64,000 nt of DNA from Gyromitra esculenta (GCA_038503075.1 JBCAML010000011.1:620001-684000); one strand, 5' to 3'; shown: positions 23,989 to 36,440, counted from the stretch's first letter. Numbers and translations are program-made. Notes: generated by a model from the letters alone, not told the origin.

Positions 23989-26900
23989 ATGTCGTCCCAG
24001 CTACCCCCAGGCGCCATGGCGGCACTCCAACAACTTCTCGGGGCTCTCGCATCGAGCGATAATGCTAGCCGGGCCCAGGCAGAGGAAAGTTTGAATAACG
24101 AATGGATTGCTGCTAGACCGGACATGCTACTGTCTGGACTTGCTGAACGAGCTAGAGTTGCAGACGACCCTGTCGTGAGTTCCTCTTCACTTTCCTCCCC
24201 CTCCCTCTGTCGCCTGCCTTATTCTACCATACCCCCCTGTTTACTTTACTACCTTACTGCTCCTTCCGCTATTCCTAAAATGGCGTTTATTTGTTTTTAT
24301 TATTATTGAGCAACAACCCCACCACTCATCACCTTATCTCGAATTACCTAACTGAGTTTATCGATAATGGGAGAGCAACCAAATTCCATTATGGGTGAAG
24401 AATTTGAAATTAACCAACTGGGTCTCGGGAGTGAATAGTCTCGATCTTTTGCTGCAGTGCTATTTCGACGGATAGCAGCAAAGACTCAATCGAAAGAAGG
24501 GCAACCACAGGAGCTGTTTCTGACGCTGAGCCCAGGCGTAAAGCTATATATACGAGGCCTGCTACTTGAATGTTTTGCTGAGGAGACAGAAAAGTCGGCG
24601 AGAAATAAGATTGGCGATGCGGTTGCGGAAGTCGCGAGGCAGTTGAGTGATGGAGGTATGTATTTTAACGCGGGATTCTGTTTATCCGATTTTCTTCCAC
24701 TTCTTGGTCGAGGGATTCTGGGGAGGAAGATGTTCTCGAGCAAATGCTGATTTAATTGGGGTTTCAGATGAGCAATGGCCGGAGCTTTTGAACGCGCTGT
24801 TCGTGGCAAGCAAAATGCCGGAAGCAAGTCACCGAGAAGGAGCTTTCAGGATTTTTGCTACTACTCCCGGAATCATCGAAAAACAACATGGAGAGGTCGT
24901 GCAGAAGGTCTTTATTTCTGGCTTCGAAGACTCGGACATGAATGTGCGGCTGGCAGCAATGGAAGCGTTCTCCGCGTTCTTCAGATCAATTAAGAAGGCA
25001 GCCCAGAAAATATTCTACCCGCTGTTGACCTATATTCTCAACATTTTAGTCCCTATTAAAGACAGTCAGGACTCGGACAACCTCTCCAAGGCTCTCATGG
25101 CGCTGATCGATCTTGCCGAGCTCGCCCCATTGATGTTTAAACCGTTATTTAATAATGTCGTCAAGTTCGGTATTTCGGTGGTGCAAGATAAAGATTTGGG
25201 GGATCAGGCAAGGCAAAATGCCTTGGAGTTGCTGGCTACGTTTGCAGATAATGCTCCTGTGATGTGCAAAAAGGACCCTATTTACACCACGGAGATGGTG
25301 ACGCAGTGTTTGAGCTTAATGACGGATATTGGAAACGATGATGATGATGCAGCGGAATGGAATGAATCCGATGATGTGGGTGTCTAGTTTAATTTCCACC
25401 ATGGATTTTTATCTATCTAAAATGACCTGCTAACCAAGCATTTAGCTTGATATGGATGAAAGTGACTTGAACCATGTTGCTGGCGAACAATGTATGGACC
25501 GTTTGGCAAACAAACTTGGCGGTTCGGTGCTTCTCGCCCCAACATTCCAGTGGCTACCTAGAATGATGACTTCTTCTTCGTGGCGTGATCGTCATGCTGC
25601 CTTGATGGCCATTTCAGCTATCTCCGAGGGCTGCCGAGACATGATGGAGCTAGAACTGGACAAGATTTTGGATTTGGTAGTCCCGGCATTGAGAGACAGT
25701 CACCCTCGTGTAAGATGGGCGGGGTGTAATGCCTTGGGTCAAATGAGCACAGATTTCGCTGGTACAATGCAAGAGAAGTACCACCAGGTGGTTCTGAGCA
25801 ATATTATTCCCGTTCTGGAGTCCCCGGAGCCAAGGTACCAATGATCTAGATATATTGAAAGATTTTCGGTTACTAATCATTTTTTGTTTTAGGGTTCAAT
25901 CTCATGCTGCTGCAGCTTTGGTCAACTTCTGTGAAGAGGCCGAGAAAGAGATTTTGGAGCCATATCTTGATGATTTGTTACGATGCTTGTTGGCTTTATT
26001 AACCAATGACCAGAAACGCTATGTTCAGGAGCAGGCGCTGTCCACGATTGCAACGATTGCAGATTCAGCAGAGGCTGCATTCTCAAGATATTATGATACT
26101 TTGATGCCTCTGCTATTTAACGTCTTAGATAGGCCACAAAATCCCGAATCAAAGGATCTCCGGCTATTGAATGCTAAGGCTATGGAGTGTGCGACTTTGA
26201 TTGCGTTGGCTGTTGGGCGACAAAGGTTGGGTAATGACGCGATTCAGTTGGTGCAGGTTCTTGGGCGTATTCAACGTTGGTTTTCCTGTGATATTTGGCT
26301 ATGATTACACTGTATTGACTTTTGTGCAGATAATGTGACCGATCCCGATGACCCACAAGGCTCATATCTACTTCACTGCTGGGGTCGTATGTGTCGGGTG
26401 ATGGGGAACGACTTCCTCCCTTATCTTCCCGCTGTTATGCCACCTCTCTTAGAGCTTGCCAGCGCGAAGGCAGATGTTCAGTTGCTTGATGGTAGGAAGT
26501 CCGTTAGAACCTTTCTAAGGAGATATGTGCTAAAAGTATGACTATAGACGAAGAACATATTGCACAGGTGGAACAAGAGGAGGGCTGGGAGCTTGTCCCT
26601 GTACGAGGAAAATACATTGGCATTAAGACCTCTGCACTAGATGACAAGTACATGGCCATTGAACTCTTGGTCATTTATGCTCAACAATTGGAAGCAGCAT
26701 TTGAGCCATATGTCAACACTGTCATGACAAATATCGCTCTTCCTGGACTCAGCTTTTTCTTCAACGATGCGGTCCGTGTAGCCTCGGCAAGATGTGTCCC
26801 CCAACTCCTCAACTCGATAAAGAAAGCGCATGGGCCGACTTCCCGGCAATTAGCTGATATCTGGCAACCTACTATCGTTAAGATCCTTGATGTCCTTAGC

Positions 26901-27976
26901 TCGGAGCCTGCAGTTGATACTCTGGCTGAGCTGTACCAGTGCTTTTATGAATCCGTTGAAGTTGTTGGGCAGAACTGTCTAAGCCAAGAATTGATGGCTA
27001 CCTTTATTTCTCGCGCTCAAAATGCTCTTGTGGAATATCAAGGACGGGTGGCAGGTCGATTGGAAGAGTCCAATAAGCCCGAGGAAGAGCGGGAAGATAC
27101 TGATGATATGCTTTACGCAATTGAGGACGACCAAACCCTTCTTTCAGACATGAACAAAGCTTTCCACACAGTCTTCAAAAATCAGGGTATATCATTTCTA
27201 CCACAATGGGAACGGTTACTTCCATACTACGATGCCTTCATTACCAATCCCGATCCGACTCAACGGCAATGGGCCCTCTGCATAATGGATGATGTCCTCG
27301 AGTTCTGCGGGCCGGAAGCTTGGAAATACCAAAACCACTTCGTCCAGCCTCTCATCGATGGATTGTCTGACAACATCCCAGCCAACAGACAAGCAGCCGC
27401 GTACGGCGTTGGTATAGCCGCGAAGAACGGTGGCCCAATATTCTCCGAGTTCGTGGCAGCCACTATCCCTAAGCTGTTTGAGGTTACACAACACCAAAAT
27501 GCTAGGGCTGATGATCACGTGTTTGCTACTGAGAATGCATGCGCAAGTATTGCAAAGATTTTGCGTTATAATAATTCCAAGATTAGGGATGTACAAAGTG
27601 TTGTGCAGGCGTGGGTTTCGACACTTCCTATCGTGAATGATGATGAAGCAGCACCGTATGCATACACGTTTTTGGCGCAATTAATTGACGAGTATAATCC
27701 CCTGCCCTTGGCATCAATATTCATTCACGTTTTAACTAGAGAACTGACTAAAATGGGTATAGCAAAAACCCTGCCGTTGTAAGCCAAGCACCCCAGATCT
27801 TCGATTCGGTTCTGCAGGCTCTTGATGCAGAAACCATTCAGGGACAAGCCGCCGAGACAGTTGTCGCGTCGACAAGGAACTTGTTGAACATGGTCGGGAT
27901 CGCACCAGCGCAAATATTATCGTCGATGCCCGTTGAACGACATAATGTGGCAAGTCGTTGGTTTATGAAGATGTGA
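23989..27976 (+). CDS. KAP121: Karyopherin beta Kap121/Pse1 (importin beta-3)
   Basis: Nuclear import receptor that carries cargo through the nuclear pore and releases it on Ran-GTP. Eight exons: 23989-24174, 24439-24655, 24768-25375, 25446-25834, 25893-26275, 26330-26491, 26548-27691, 27763-27976, giving 1100 aa against about 1090 in yeast Pse1. The protein is built of HEAT repeats throughout. Diagnostic segments are [89 protein letters not shown] and [16 protein letters not shown]. An acidic loop ([14 protein letters not shown]) lies near residue 330, typical of importin-beta-like receptors. Intron 1 (264 bp) is the longest in the window. The intron 5 donor GTTGGT is weak; a GTATTC donor 9 nt upstream is also in frame and would drop R-I-Q. 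Confidence 0.95.
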
Positions 27977-29362
27977 TGGCGAACGTTTTTCTAGTCAGGT
28001 GTCTTTGTATTTCTTCGTGTGAGATATGCAAGGCAAAAAGTTTAGCATGTCTTTTTTCTTCGGTAGTGGTTACTTTATTTCTTCAATATGAATTTTCATT
28101 TCATTTCATTTCCTTTATTTTGTGCTATTGCTCATGCGTTTTCTTCTCGATAGTTGAAATTTCTGTTTAGAGTGGGTCCCTGTTTTTCGTGGTGTTGGAG
28201 GGGCTGGTGAGGTGGGAACAGAGGTAGGGTTGGTCTATACCTCTTTTGTATGTGCATGATTTGGAAAAGAGAAGAGGGTGTGCTTTTTGCATTTCTTCCT
28301 CGATTCAGTCTTTTTGTACCTTTCTTTCCGGTTTTTCTTTAGGGAAAGGGATGATGGATTGGGAATGTCTGGGACATCTGCTATGCATAAGTTTACTTTA
28401 TTCTTACGGTCAACCGGGCCTTTCATACAAAGAGAAAGAAGGAGTAAGGATCGCATCTTTAAAGGGGAGATTTGTAATTTCTGTTTTCTTTCCTTTTTTC
28501 GGGCAAGAGAGTATGCAGGTTGGTAGGTTTTATGGAGGGAGGGCTGCTGGTAAACACCAATAATCTTCCGTGATCACAATGGCGATATTGGATGATAGAA
28601 GTTGGACCGGGGATGGATGGGGGAGATAAATAATGGGTTTAGCAAGACTGGCGTCATGAGCACGCACTCGTCCAACATCTGATGTTTGATCTAGCTTAGG
28701 AGTCTCACATGTCAAGCCCTTTTTATAGAAGCCCCGCTTGATTTTAAAGTTGGTCGGAGTGCCGCCAAAGTGTCGCCAAGCCGGCGGGGCGGGAGGGATG
28801 ATTCTGATGATCTCCACCAGGGGTAAACCGTTCAAGCGAGGAAGCGAGAACCCGAAAGCCCCGAAAGCCTCTCTGTGAGCATGCTACGAACGCTGTGATG
28901 AATAAAGAAGGGGGTGTTTAATTTTCCCTTTCAGCGGTGAGGTTAATGATGATAAGCTTGTTTCTCCACCCCCACCGATCGATCTACCGTACACGTGAAT
29001 GTGAACCTATGCGGCTATCTTGCTTGTTTCGCCCTATTCCAGGGCTGAGATGATTTGACAGGCGAGCTGGACAACACACTCGTACGTACCCAAGAGCAGA
29101 CAGCCGTACAAAAGATCGCCGTGCTGTAGCAAGTACTCAGATTCCTGCTTGGTTTTTTTGAACCCCATCAATCAACCAACCAACCAGCCAAACCCCCCAA
29201 TTTTGAGAATTCAATCAACCACCCGCGGGATATGACATGATTTGATACCTTATTTTCCTCATTTTTCATTGCTTTTTCTTTCTTTCTTTCTTCTACTTTT
29301 CTTGGAAAATAGACTCCTGGAAAGAAGGGAGGAAGAAAGGAAGAAAGGAACACTCTGGAGTT
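27977..29362. other. Intergenic region downstream of KAP121
   Basis: About 1.4 kb. A T-rich 3' flank (28040-28520) is followed by the upstream region of the next gene, which ends in CTTT/GGAA tetranucleotide runs at 29275-29350. No gene is recognised. Confidence 0.55.
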
Positions 29363-30531
29363 ATGAGTAGTGAAGGTGCCCACGGAAGGGAGGAAGAGGA
29401 AGAGGAACAGGTCGTCACTCCACTGCGCGTATCGACACCTGACGACACCACGATGGCTGCTATCACTGCCACTAGCACTGTGCCAACGAATAAACCCACG
29501 CGCCAGGACTTCTTCTCCCCCCAGAAACGCAAGCGCGACGTTTCGCCCCTCGAGATTCCGGAAACACCTTGGTGGCTTCGGTGCGGCGCATCCCAAGAAC
29601 AGGACGATGATCAGGACGAAGAGAAGGTGGAGGTGCAGGTAGAAATAGAAGATGGAGACGAATATCCTGTTCTGTCGGGCCAGGGGTCTCCAAGTTCGAA
29701 TAAGCTAGCGAGCCAGCTCTCGGATTTGAATCTAAGCGGGAAGCTAACCGCTGGGGGAGGAGACTTGGAGATGAACACAACCATGACGATTACAGAAGAA
29801 GAGGGACCAGCAGCCAAGAAAGTGAAGCGGAGAGGAAGGGCCGGGCCAGCGAACGGGAGGAAGAGAGCCACAATTACGATGGCGGATGCGAGCGCTGAAG
29901 ATGAAGACGATGACGGGAGCGGTGAGGATATGGGTCTGGAGATCACCAACGTGGAGCGAAAGGTCAAACACACCGAGAACGAAAACAGGAAGAACCCGCT
30001 TAACGGCTCTGCGCCTCGTGCCCGACCTCGTCTCCGCTCACCGCCTCTCTCAAAAACCAAAGACTCTGACGCTAGCGATAACGATGGTGCTGTGGTCGAC
30101 GAGAGCGACGACATAGACTCTGATGACCCAGAGCAGCAAGGAATTGGATACCGGCCAACCCCTACTCAGCGTTATGTACGGTCCCAGAAACGAATGCAGC
30201 AGGTATGTATACTCCAGAGCCCTTTTCTCCACGAGATTTCCAATTACTATCATAGAAGTACTTAACTAACAGTATATGTCGTCTGCAGATTAAGGAGTAC
30301 AAAGCCCGCATATCAAAAGAAGCACGTGAGAAGCGCAGCGAGTCACGGCGGAGAAGGAGAAGCTTTCAGAGTCTATATGCCAAGAGGACTGCGAGCTCGG
30401 ATACGACGAAAGAAGACAGTGAAGGGGCTAGGAGGAAAGCAGTGCGTTTTAATCTGGAACCAGCGGTTGTTAAGGACATGCTGGAGACCAATACCACAAT
30501 GCCGGATGAATTGCCGCAATTGCCGGACTAA
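29363..30531 (+). CDS. Unnamed fungal protein, acidic/basic low-complexity, probably nuclear
   Basis: I cannot name this gene. Two exons, 29363-30202 and 30289-30531, give 360 aa. The N-terminal 270 residues are acidic and disordered (EEEEEE, DEDDDGSGED, DESDDIDSDDPE runs) with basic patches KKVKRRGR and NGRKR that could be nuclear localisation signals. The only segment that looks conserved spans the intron: GIGYRPTPTQRYVRSQKRM and then IKEYKARISKEAREKRSESR, an Arg-rich helix of a kind I recall from uncharacterised Pezizomycotina proteins. The coding case rests on the ATG, the clean splice (CAG|GTATGT, TGCAG|ATT) and in-frame continuation. It is convergent with COX20. Confidence 0.75.
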
Positions 30532-31050
30532 TACGGCCTACGAGTGGTAGTAAATACGCCCCAGATTTTATCTTTCTTTAATCACTCTAGATGGGAGTTA
30601 TCATTATTGTTTTTATTTCCTCCTCTCTGTCTATCTATCTCGGGAATTTGTTCTTAGTTGTTTTGGCTTTTTGTTGATGGTGAGGAAACTGGCGTTGTTG
30701 GTTGGTTGACTGGTTGGCGGGAGACACTTTTGGTGTTTTTCCTTCTTTATTCTCGAGTGTATATTTAACTGATGGACTGACTTGGAGACTGGTTCTTGGA
30801 TATGCGGCTATTTACTTTGTTTATTTTTGCTAGGTATGTTACTCACCACTTAATATCTTATATCTGCCTCTACTCTATAGCAATCTAGTGCAATCTGATG
30901 TTTCTTTCTTTCTCCTATGCAAGTCAATAACACCCTAACCTTCCGTTCTACCATTACACTCCCCATAAAGGATAACACGACGCCAACAATATTTACAGCC
31001 AGTATACATATATATGTCCTTTTTTCTTTTCACTTACCTCTCCAATCTGT
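30532..31050. other. Convergent 3' flanks, unnamed gene / COX20
   Basis: About 0.5 kb, T-rich, holding both 3' UTRs. Nothing else is seen. Confidence 0.6.
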
Positions 31051-31654
31051 TCACCAAAACTTATACCACGCTCTCGCCGCCTTTAGCCTTGCTGCTTCCT
31101 CCTCTGCAGCTCGTTCCTCTGCCTCTCGTTTCGCTTGTTCCCGTTTCTCCTTCATCTGCTTCTCCCGCTCCATTTTCCGTTTATCGATGATCTCAACGGC
31201 CCTTTGCATTCCTGCCTTCTCCCGATACCGCCGGTACTGGCAGAACTCGTAGGTGGCCAGAGAGGCAACACCGAAGGTACCTGCAGCCCAATTGGCGGCA
31301 CGAGGAACTGGAGCTAGGAAATATCAATTTGTTTGCCAATTAGAATAAAAAGGAAGGAAGGAAGGCAGGCAGGCAGGTACCTCCGAGAGCAAGCCTCAAC
31401 CCCCCAAACGCGAACCCGGTCCCAATTCCATACAGCAGTGAATTCCTTACACACGGTTGCATATGCACAGTCTTAAAATCTTCCAACTTGATGGTCTTGA
31501 CCACATCCGTGACCGTCGCTGGTGGTGGTCTAGCTCCATATTCATTCGCTGTGCCTGGTGGGGGTGGAGGAGTAGGTGTGTATTTAGTCTTTTTGCCTGA
31601 GGCTGCGGACACTTCGCGGGCGGTTTCGGCGAGTTCTCTGGCGTCTTCTGCCAT
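31051..31654 (-). CDS. COX20: Cytochrome c oxidase assembly protein Cox20
   Basis: Inner-membrane mitochondrial chaperone that handles newly made Cox2 during complex IV assembly. Two exons on the minus strand, 31654-31381 and 31313-31051, give 178 aa. The family core reads FKTVHMQPCVRNSLLYGIGT, then a Gly-rich transmembrane helix, then (across the intron) VPRAANWAAGTFGVASLATY and EFCQYRRYREKAGMQRAVE. The tail is a charged Lys/Glu/Ala coiled coil, as in other fungal and animal COX20 (FAM36A) proteins. The N-terminus has a Thr/Pro-rich linker. The intron (31380-31314) carries a GGAA/GGCA tetranucleotide run. Confidence 0.92.
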
Positions 31655-32142
31655 CCTTTGGTTGGTGTTCAGTGCTGGGTTTGACCTTTCTTTCTTTTTT
31701 TCTTGGTGGGGCAGTGAGTGACATCATATCGTCATTGTCCTCTTCGCTTGAGCCAAAGGGGGGTTAGTGCAATTACATAAGCAGGTGGATTGGTTATTTG
31801 AGTTTAAGTAACGTAATAGCTGTAAAACGTTTCTAGCAGTGGTTTGGGACCTTCCTCATCTTATGAGTTCTCAAGTGTTTCGGATTACTTCACGAATGAT
31901 AGCTAGTGATGGTGTTTTTAAATCGCCTTGTTTTAGGGAACTTGTGCTCTCGTGACCAGGCTCTAATGTCTAGCTTAGATAACCAAACAACGTCTCTTTA
32001 GCTGGCTCGAGTGGGCTAACAGAGCAAGATAGTAATAGGGTATATCAAGATATCTCTGAGTAATAGTACTTTCTTTGTGAAACTGAATTACGTCCTGAAC
32101 AACTCATCCTAGGCTACCGCTAAACCGCTCCGTTTGTGCATA

Positions 32143-32854
32143 TGTTCCGACCCGTATGTAATTAAATCCCATTTGCAAAGTGGCCGACCGGTTAGTAAAT
32201 GGGACAGCCGATTTACAAATGGGGCCACTTTGTACATGGGTTGGCCCATGTACAAAGTGAAGCTAGTAGATGGCCGATGTTAAAAAAACTTGAATGCACT
32301 AGTACATAAGTGAGCCAGAAGAATTTTCAACCCGCAAACTATCACTGATTCTACTGCTATGAACTGCCCCCCCCCCAAGACACATTGCACGCCAGTATAT
32401 TTATAACTATATATTCAAGTTGATTCCCACAGAAGGGGTGATAGGGGTTTTGTTCACGCTATAACTTCGGTTGCATGTGACATTCTTGTACCAGTTTTAC
32501 AAAACAATGAAACAATGATTTAACAAAAAAAAAAACCACAGAAGGGGTGATATAGATTATTAGTACTATAAATACCGATAGATAAGTAGATGAATTGATG
32601 TATATGGTGGAGATGGCATTGGCGATGGGGATGGCATTGGTGATGGGGATGACATTGGTGATGGGGATGGCATTGGCGATGGGGATGGGGATGGGGATGG
32701 CGGTGGTGGTGATAAAGGAATTTTGAATATGGGTCAATTATTGAAGGTGGGCCAACCGGTGTACAAAGTGGCCCCATTTGTCAACTGGCCAACCCATTTG
32801 TAAAGCAGGCCGGCCAATTTGTAAATGGGATTTAATTACATACGGGTCAGAGCA
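32143..32854. mobile_element. Non-autonomous DNA transposon-like element with about 106-bp inverted termini
   Basis: The left arm (32143-32248) and right arm (32748-32854) are inverted copies. The outer part (GACCCGTATGTAATTAAATC, then CCATTT) is identical in both; the rest is roughly 80% alike by eye. Each arm holds repeats of a TTTACAAATGGGGCC-like motif. CATA(T) stands directly outside both ends (32139-32143, 32855-32859), a plausible 4-5 bp target-site duplication. The roughly 500-bp interior has no transposase and includes a GATGGG-rich minisatellite. Confidence 0.75.
32612..32714. repeat. 18-bp GATGGCATTGGYGATGGG minisatellite
   Basis: About four 18-bp units, then three 6-bp GATGGG sub-units and a GGT run, inside the inverted-repeat element. 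The reverse strand reads as a short Pro-Ile-rich frame, a by-product of the repeat. Confidence 0.8.
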
Positions 32855-34259
32855 CATATCTCCAAGGCATCCTACTACCACCTTTTTTTTGCTTCTTTTC
32901 GTGTTCCTCATTGCCGAGAATGAACCCTGATAATTTGAAACCTATTTCTTAATGAAAGTCCACGCAACACCATATAACTTGCTACTTGACTTAAGGCTTG
33001 GATGGCAAGCTTTCAGCACTATTGAAGTTTGAGTATGAAAGTAGAACAGGGGGAATCCAGAGAGGAAACGAATCTTGGCTACGAGGCTAGCCTTGACTTC
33101 TTATGGCCGTTAGGTATATGAAGCTTCCCAATATAGCTCGATGTAGCTATTCTCTATTGCCCACAAATTTTCCTTACGTGGGCTTTGAACCACTTGGCGG
33201 GGACTCGGGCTGTGCAAGAGCTTCTTTGGGCTAAGATAAACATCAGTAGAGGGATGCGGTTGAATAGTCATTATTGATCGGGTCATTGTATATAGAGAGT
33301 TTTTTGAAGCTTTGGACCACGATCGAGTATTATTTGAGCTTAGAGTATCGAACGAGATACAAACGAAAGCAAACCCTATATTTACAGCAATTCGGCCAAT
33401 AGAAAGCTCTCAAAGCCCGGGTACTCCAAAGCCCGCTTGGCTATCAAATATCTGCTAGGGCGGAGCTTTCGGTAATAGGATGCAATATTAATAGTTTCAA
33501 CGATTTTTTGCCTGTAATCGGGCAAACAAACGACATTTATATCTATCCTCGCGAGCTCTTTTCGATAAGATCGCTGGAGAGACCCACTAACAGCTAACGG
33601 CGTACGGTGGACGGTGTATACTTGGCGTGGTTATTTGTCAACGGTCAAGTATACAGCGCTTGGGAGTCTCCTGGCTGAGTCCTCATAGGGGGATCTCACT
33701 TAGGGGCTAGGTATCGATATATCAATACGGAAATAATTGACTTAGAGTACGCCCAAATTATGCAAGTGTGATGAGTACACTGCGATATACCGGTCCTAAC
33801 ACTAACACTCTATACTACAGTATCGGAAAGTGGAGTGTTTTTAGTACTGTATTGTTAGAAAGTGTAGGAATAAGTCAGGATGACTACCGTACTACCTTCG
33901 AAAACTCTGTAGCACTACCGATTTACTCCCGCATTCATGAGATTTATGTATGAATACCGTACCAATTTCACCCCCCTTCCCGGTGCTGTATCTATAATAC
34001 CCTTCTCTGAGGTAACATTGTCGGAAAGTAAGAATAACAACTGTTCTATGACTGTGAGATCAGACCTATTCGAGAACCACCTTAAAAACTGTGGTGTCTG
34101 GCCGATATCTGGTCACTAAGCAAAATCTCTTTAATCAATCAAATTTCTCTAGATACCTCTCGATCCCTATTCTACAAGATTGCTGACTAGAATGATTATT
34201 CGTGATACTCAGTAGACCGGTAAAGTAGTAAAGAGAAAACAGAATAGAAGAACGGGCAT

Positions 34260-34317
34260 AGAGCCCCATATATATACTCCCTATGGAGTCATATATAAAC
34301 AGGTTTATGGGGGCTCT
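34260..34317. repeat. Short inverted repeat (stem-loop)
   Basis: AGAGCCCCATA (34260-34270) pairs with TATGGGGGCTCT (34306-34317) apart from one bulged G, and AT-rich sequence between them can extend the stem. There are no TA duplications on both sides. Function is unknown. Confidence 0.4.
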
Positions 34318-34585
34318 TTGGGCGCCGAATAGATCGGCCCAAGCAAACCCCATTAGTAGCGATGACATGCCACTAGGAAGCCTATAGATATATTCCATAG
34401 AGTATATCCAACAAAGATTGTAGCCTCGGAAGCGAGTGATCGGCTGTGCGCCAAAGCTCTTGGCATCACTGCCTTGGTGTCATAGCACCCATCCGACAGC
34501 TCCCTCTAGCTTCGTCCGCCAACTAAAAAAAAGATATCTATACATCACCCACATGCTGAACTCATTCTGACGGACACTAAGCCAG

Positions 34586-35215
34586 TTGTTCATCCATGCT
34601 TATATTTCACAGAGGGCTCTTGTAAATATGGACCTTGTACTGGTGCTCCCATCAAAATCCCAATTCTATCCTTGGGTCCACGGGAGCGAAAGATGCAATT
34701 CGGCAGATCGCTTTCGTTCTCCACAACCGGCAGAGATCCAGACTTATTGTGCCTGCAGTAGAGGACTTCGAGTCCATCGAAACAAGCAGCGATCAAAACA
34801 TCGCTGAATTTAACGCCATTGTGGCGGCGGAAGCACAAAGAATGGCTCGGCAGAAACAAGTGCCTACTCAGCCTGCAAAGGTCATGTGCAGGAAGTAGGA
34901 AACCCTAAGCTAGAAAGCGGGATATTGCGAGGAAAGCGTTGGCCGAAGAAAGGAAATCGGCTTGTGCTTCAGATGTTTAAGGCTGAAATTAAAAGGCGCA
35001 GGAATGCCCCCAAATTGCGTCCGATGAAGATTTATCCGGTGAAGAGTTATAGTTTTGGACAGGCTCTCCAAGCTCGAGATATAGTATCTAATGGCCCTGC
35101 TTGGAGGGGATGTGATATTGTGGAGCCAGAGATGGATGCTCAAGTCGCAGTCAACTATCTCCACGAAAAGAGACCAGCAAGATACAATACAGTACCTTTT
35201 TTTTTGGCCAATTGA
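34586..35215 (+). pseudogene. Unassigned overlapping frames, possible gene relic
   Basis: Two consecutive frames (about 34635-34898 and 34886-35215), neither starting at ATG, overlap in different phases. The second has a basic segment (KAEIKRRRNAPKLRPMK) that could be genuine protein. No family is recognised, and no convincing intron joins the frames. It may be a decayed gene or chance. Confidence 0.2.
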
Positions 35216-36162
35216 GAGGGTATGTGCATTTTGTTTTCCTATCAGGCTATCGTTGCTGAGGCTTGATTGGTTGTATAGATGAATCTCACGAACCCACGGC
35301 CGAATTCTGAGGATGCAGCAGCGGAAGTCTCGTGAAACTGGAGCGATGGTCAAGAAAGAGGAGGAGGAGGAGGGAGAGTAAATAAGGATCAAAAAGGTGC
35401 CTACCGATAAAAAAGACATAGCAAGTGAGTGGAAAGGACGGGAGCCGTTTAGGAGCCAGGTCACTAGAACTGTCAGCTATTCGACGCTTCCAGCAGCAAT
35501 AGGTGATGTTTAGTATTAGTTTAGGGCATTCTGGGGGGGGGGGATAGGAATTGAACTTTAATTTGGTAAATATGGTTTACAGGAGTGTTTTATAATGCCA
35601 TAAGTGATCTATATACAATTTGTAGTTATCCTAAGTAATGTGATTCGAATAGCACTGGGAGGATATAGTTAATAAAAAGATTAAGATGGAGAAGGATGGT
35701 TAATACGAAAGAAGAAGATGTGAATAGAACAAACGAGATTGAGAAAGAAGTTGGTGATAGTGATGATTAGAAAGAATGAGTGGGTATTTATATCCAGTTT
35801 GTGACCTAATCTAACTTTAAACTGGGCTCGCTCCCTTGACGGTCAGGGCCTAATCACTGGCCTTGTATAAACACATTATCGCCCATTTGAATAGGTACAT
35901 GTATTAATTAGATGCGTGTGGTTAAGCGATCCTGAATTTCTGATGCATACACGTACTTATATTTACACGTAGTCTATCTCACGAGTGGGTACAGGTACCA
36001 GCTAGTGCTATTTTTTATGCTATCACAGACGAAATATATTGGTATCTCCGAGTTTACTAAATATAGAAAAAATAGTAGTTGAGTGCCTACATGGAACGTA
36101 GGACTCTGCAGAAGAGTGTTGGGGGTGTGATAAGTGGCGTGAATGTCTTGGCAAGGGGGTTT

Positions 36163-36426
36163 ACGCGATTCCACTTAAAATACCCATAACCCTGACCCCC
36201 GTAATTTACAGACGCGACGTAATCCAAGCTAGTTCGCGTGTCCTCATGGAAAATATCGAAGGTCAGAGACAGAAACCTCTCTTTCTTCACTTATCCCCGG
36301 AAAATTCCACGAGACTCCACGAGACCCCACGAGACCCTACGATTGATTTGCACTAATACATTCTTGACGGTCCCCAACCCACTGCTCGTTTCCCACCAAC
36401 TCCTATCTTCTTGCGGAACCTCGCGT
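36163..36426. promoter_or_regulatory. Cluster of four ACGCGA (MCB/MBF-like) sites ahead of POL2
   Basis: ACGCGA occurs at 36163-36168 and 36212-36217, and its complement TCGCGT at 36234-36239 and 36421-36426, within 280 bp of the POL2 ATG. This resembles the Mlu-I cell-cycle box (ACGCGT) and fungal E2F-like/MBF sites that drive S-phase genes. A 10-bp tandem CCACGAGACY (three copies, 36307-36336) lies in the same region. Function is inferred from position and gene identity. Confidence 0.55.
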
Positions 36427-36440
36427 TCCTTCTCTTCACT

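Larger units (their letters stand above)
31655..36440. other. Gene-poor, repeat-bearing segment upstream of POL2
   Basis: A 4.8-kb stretch without a convincing gene, AT-rich and full of stops. It contains the terminal-inverted-repeat element at 32143-32854 with its minisatellite, a short perfect stem at 34260-34317, unassigned frames at 34586-35215 and, at its right end, the POL2 promoter sites. G runs occur near 32366 (as C) and 35532. Confidence 0.5.

Noticed and set aside
32459..32737. Minus-strand Pro-Ile repeat protein
   Set aside because: It is the translation of the 18-bp minisatellite inside a transposon-like element, not a gene.
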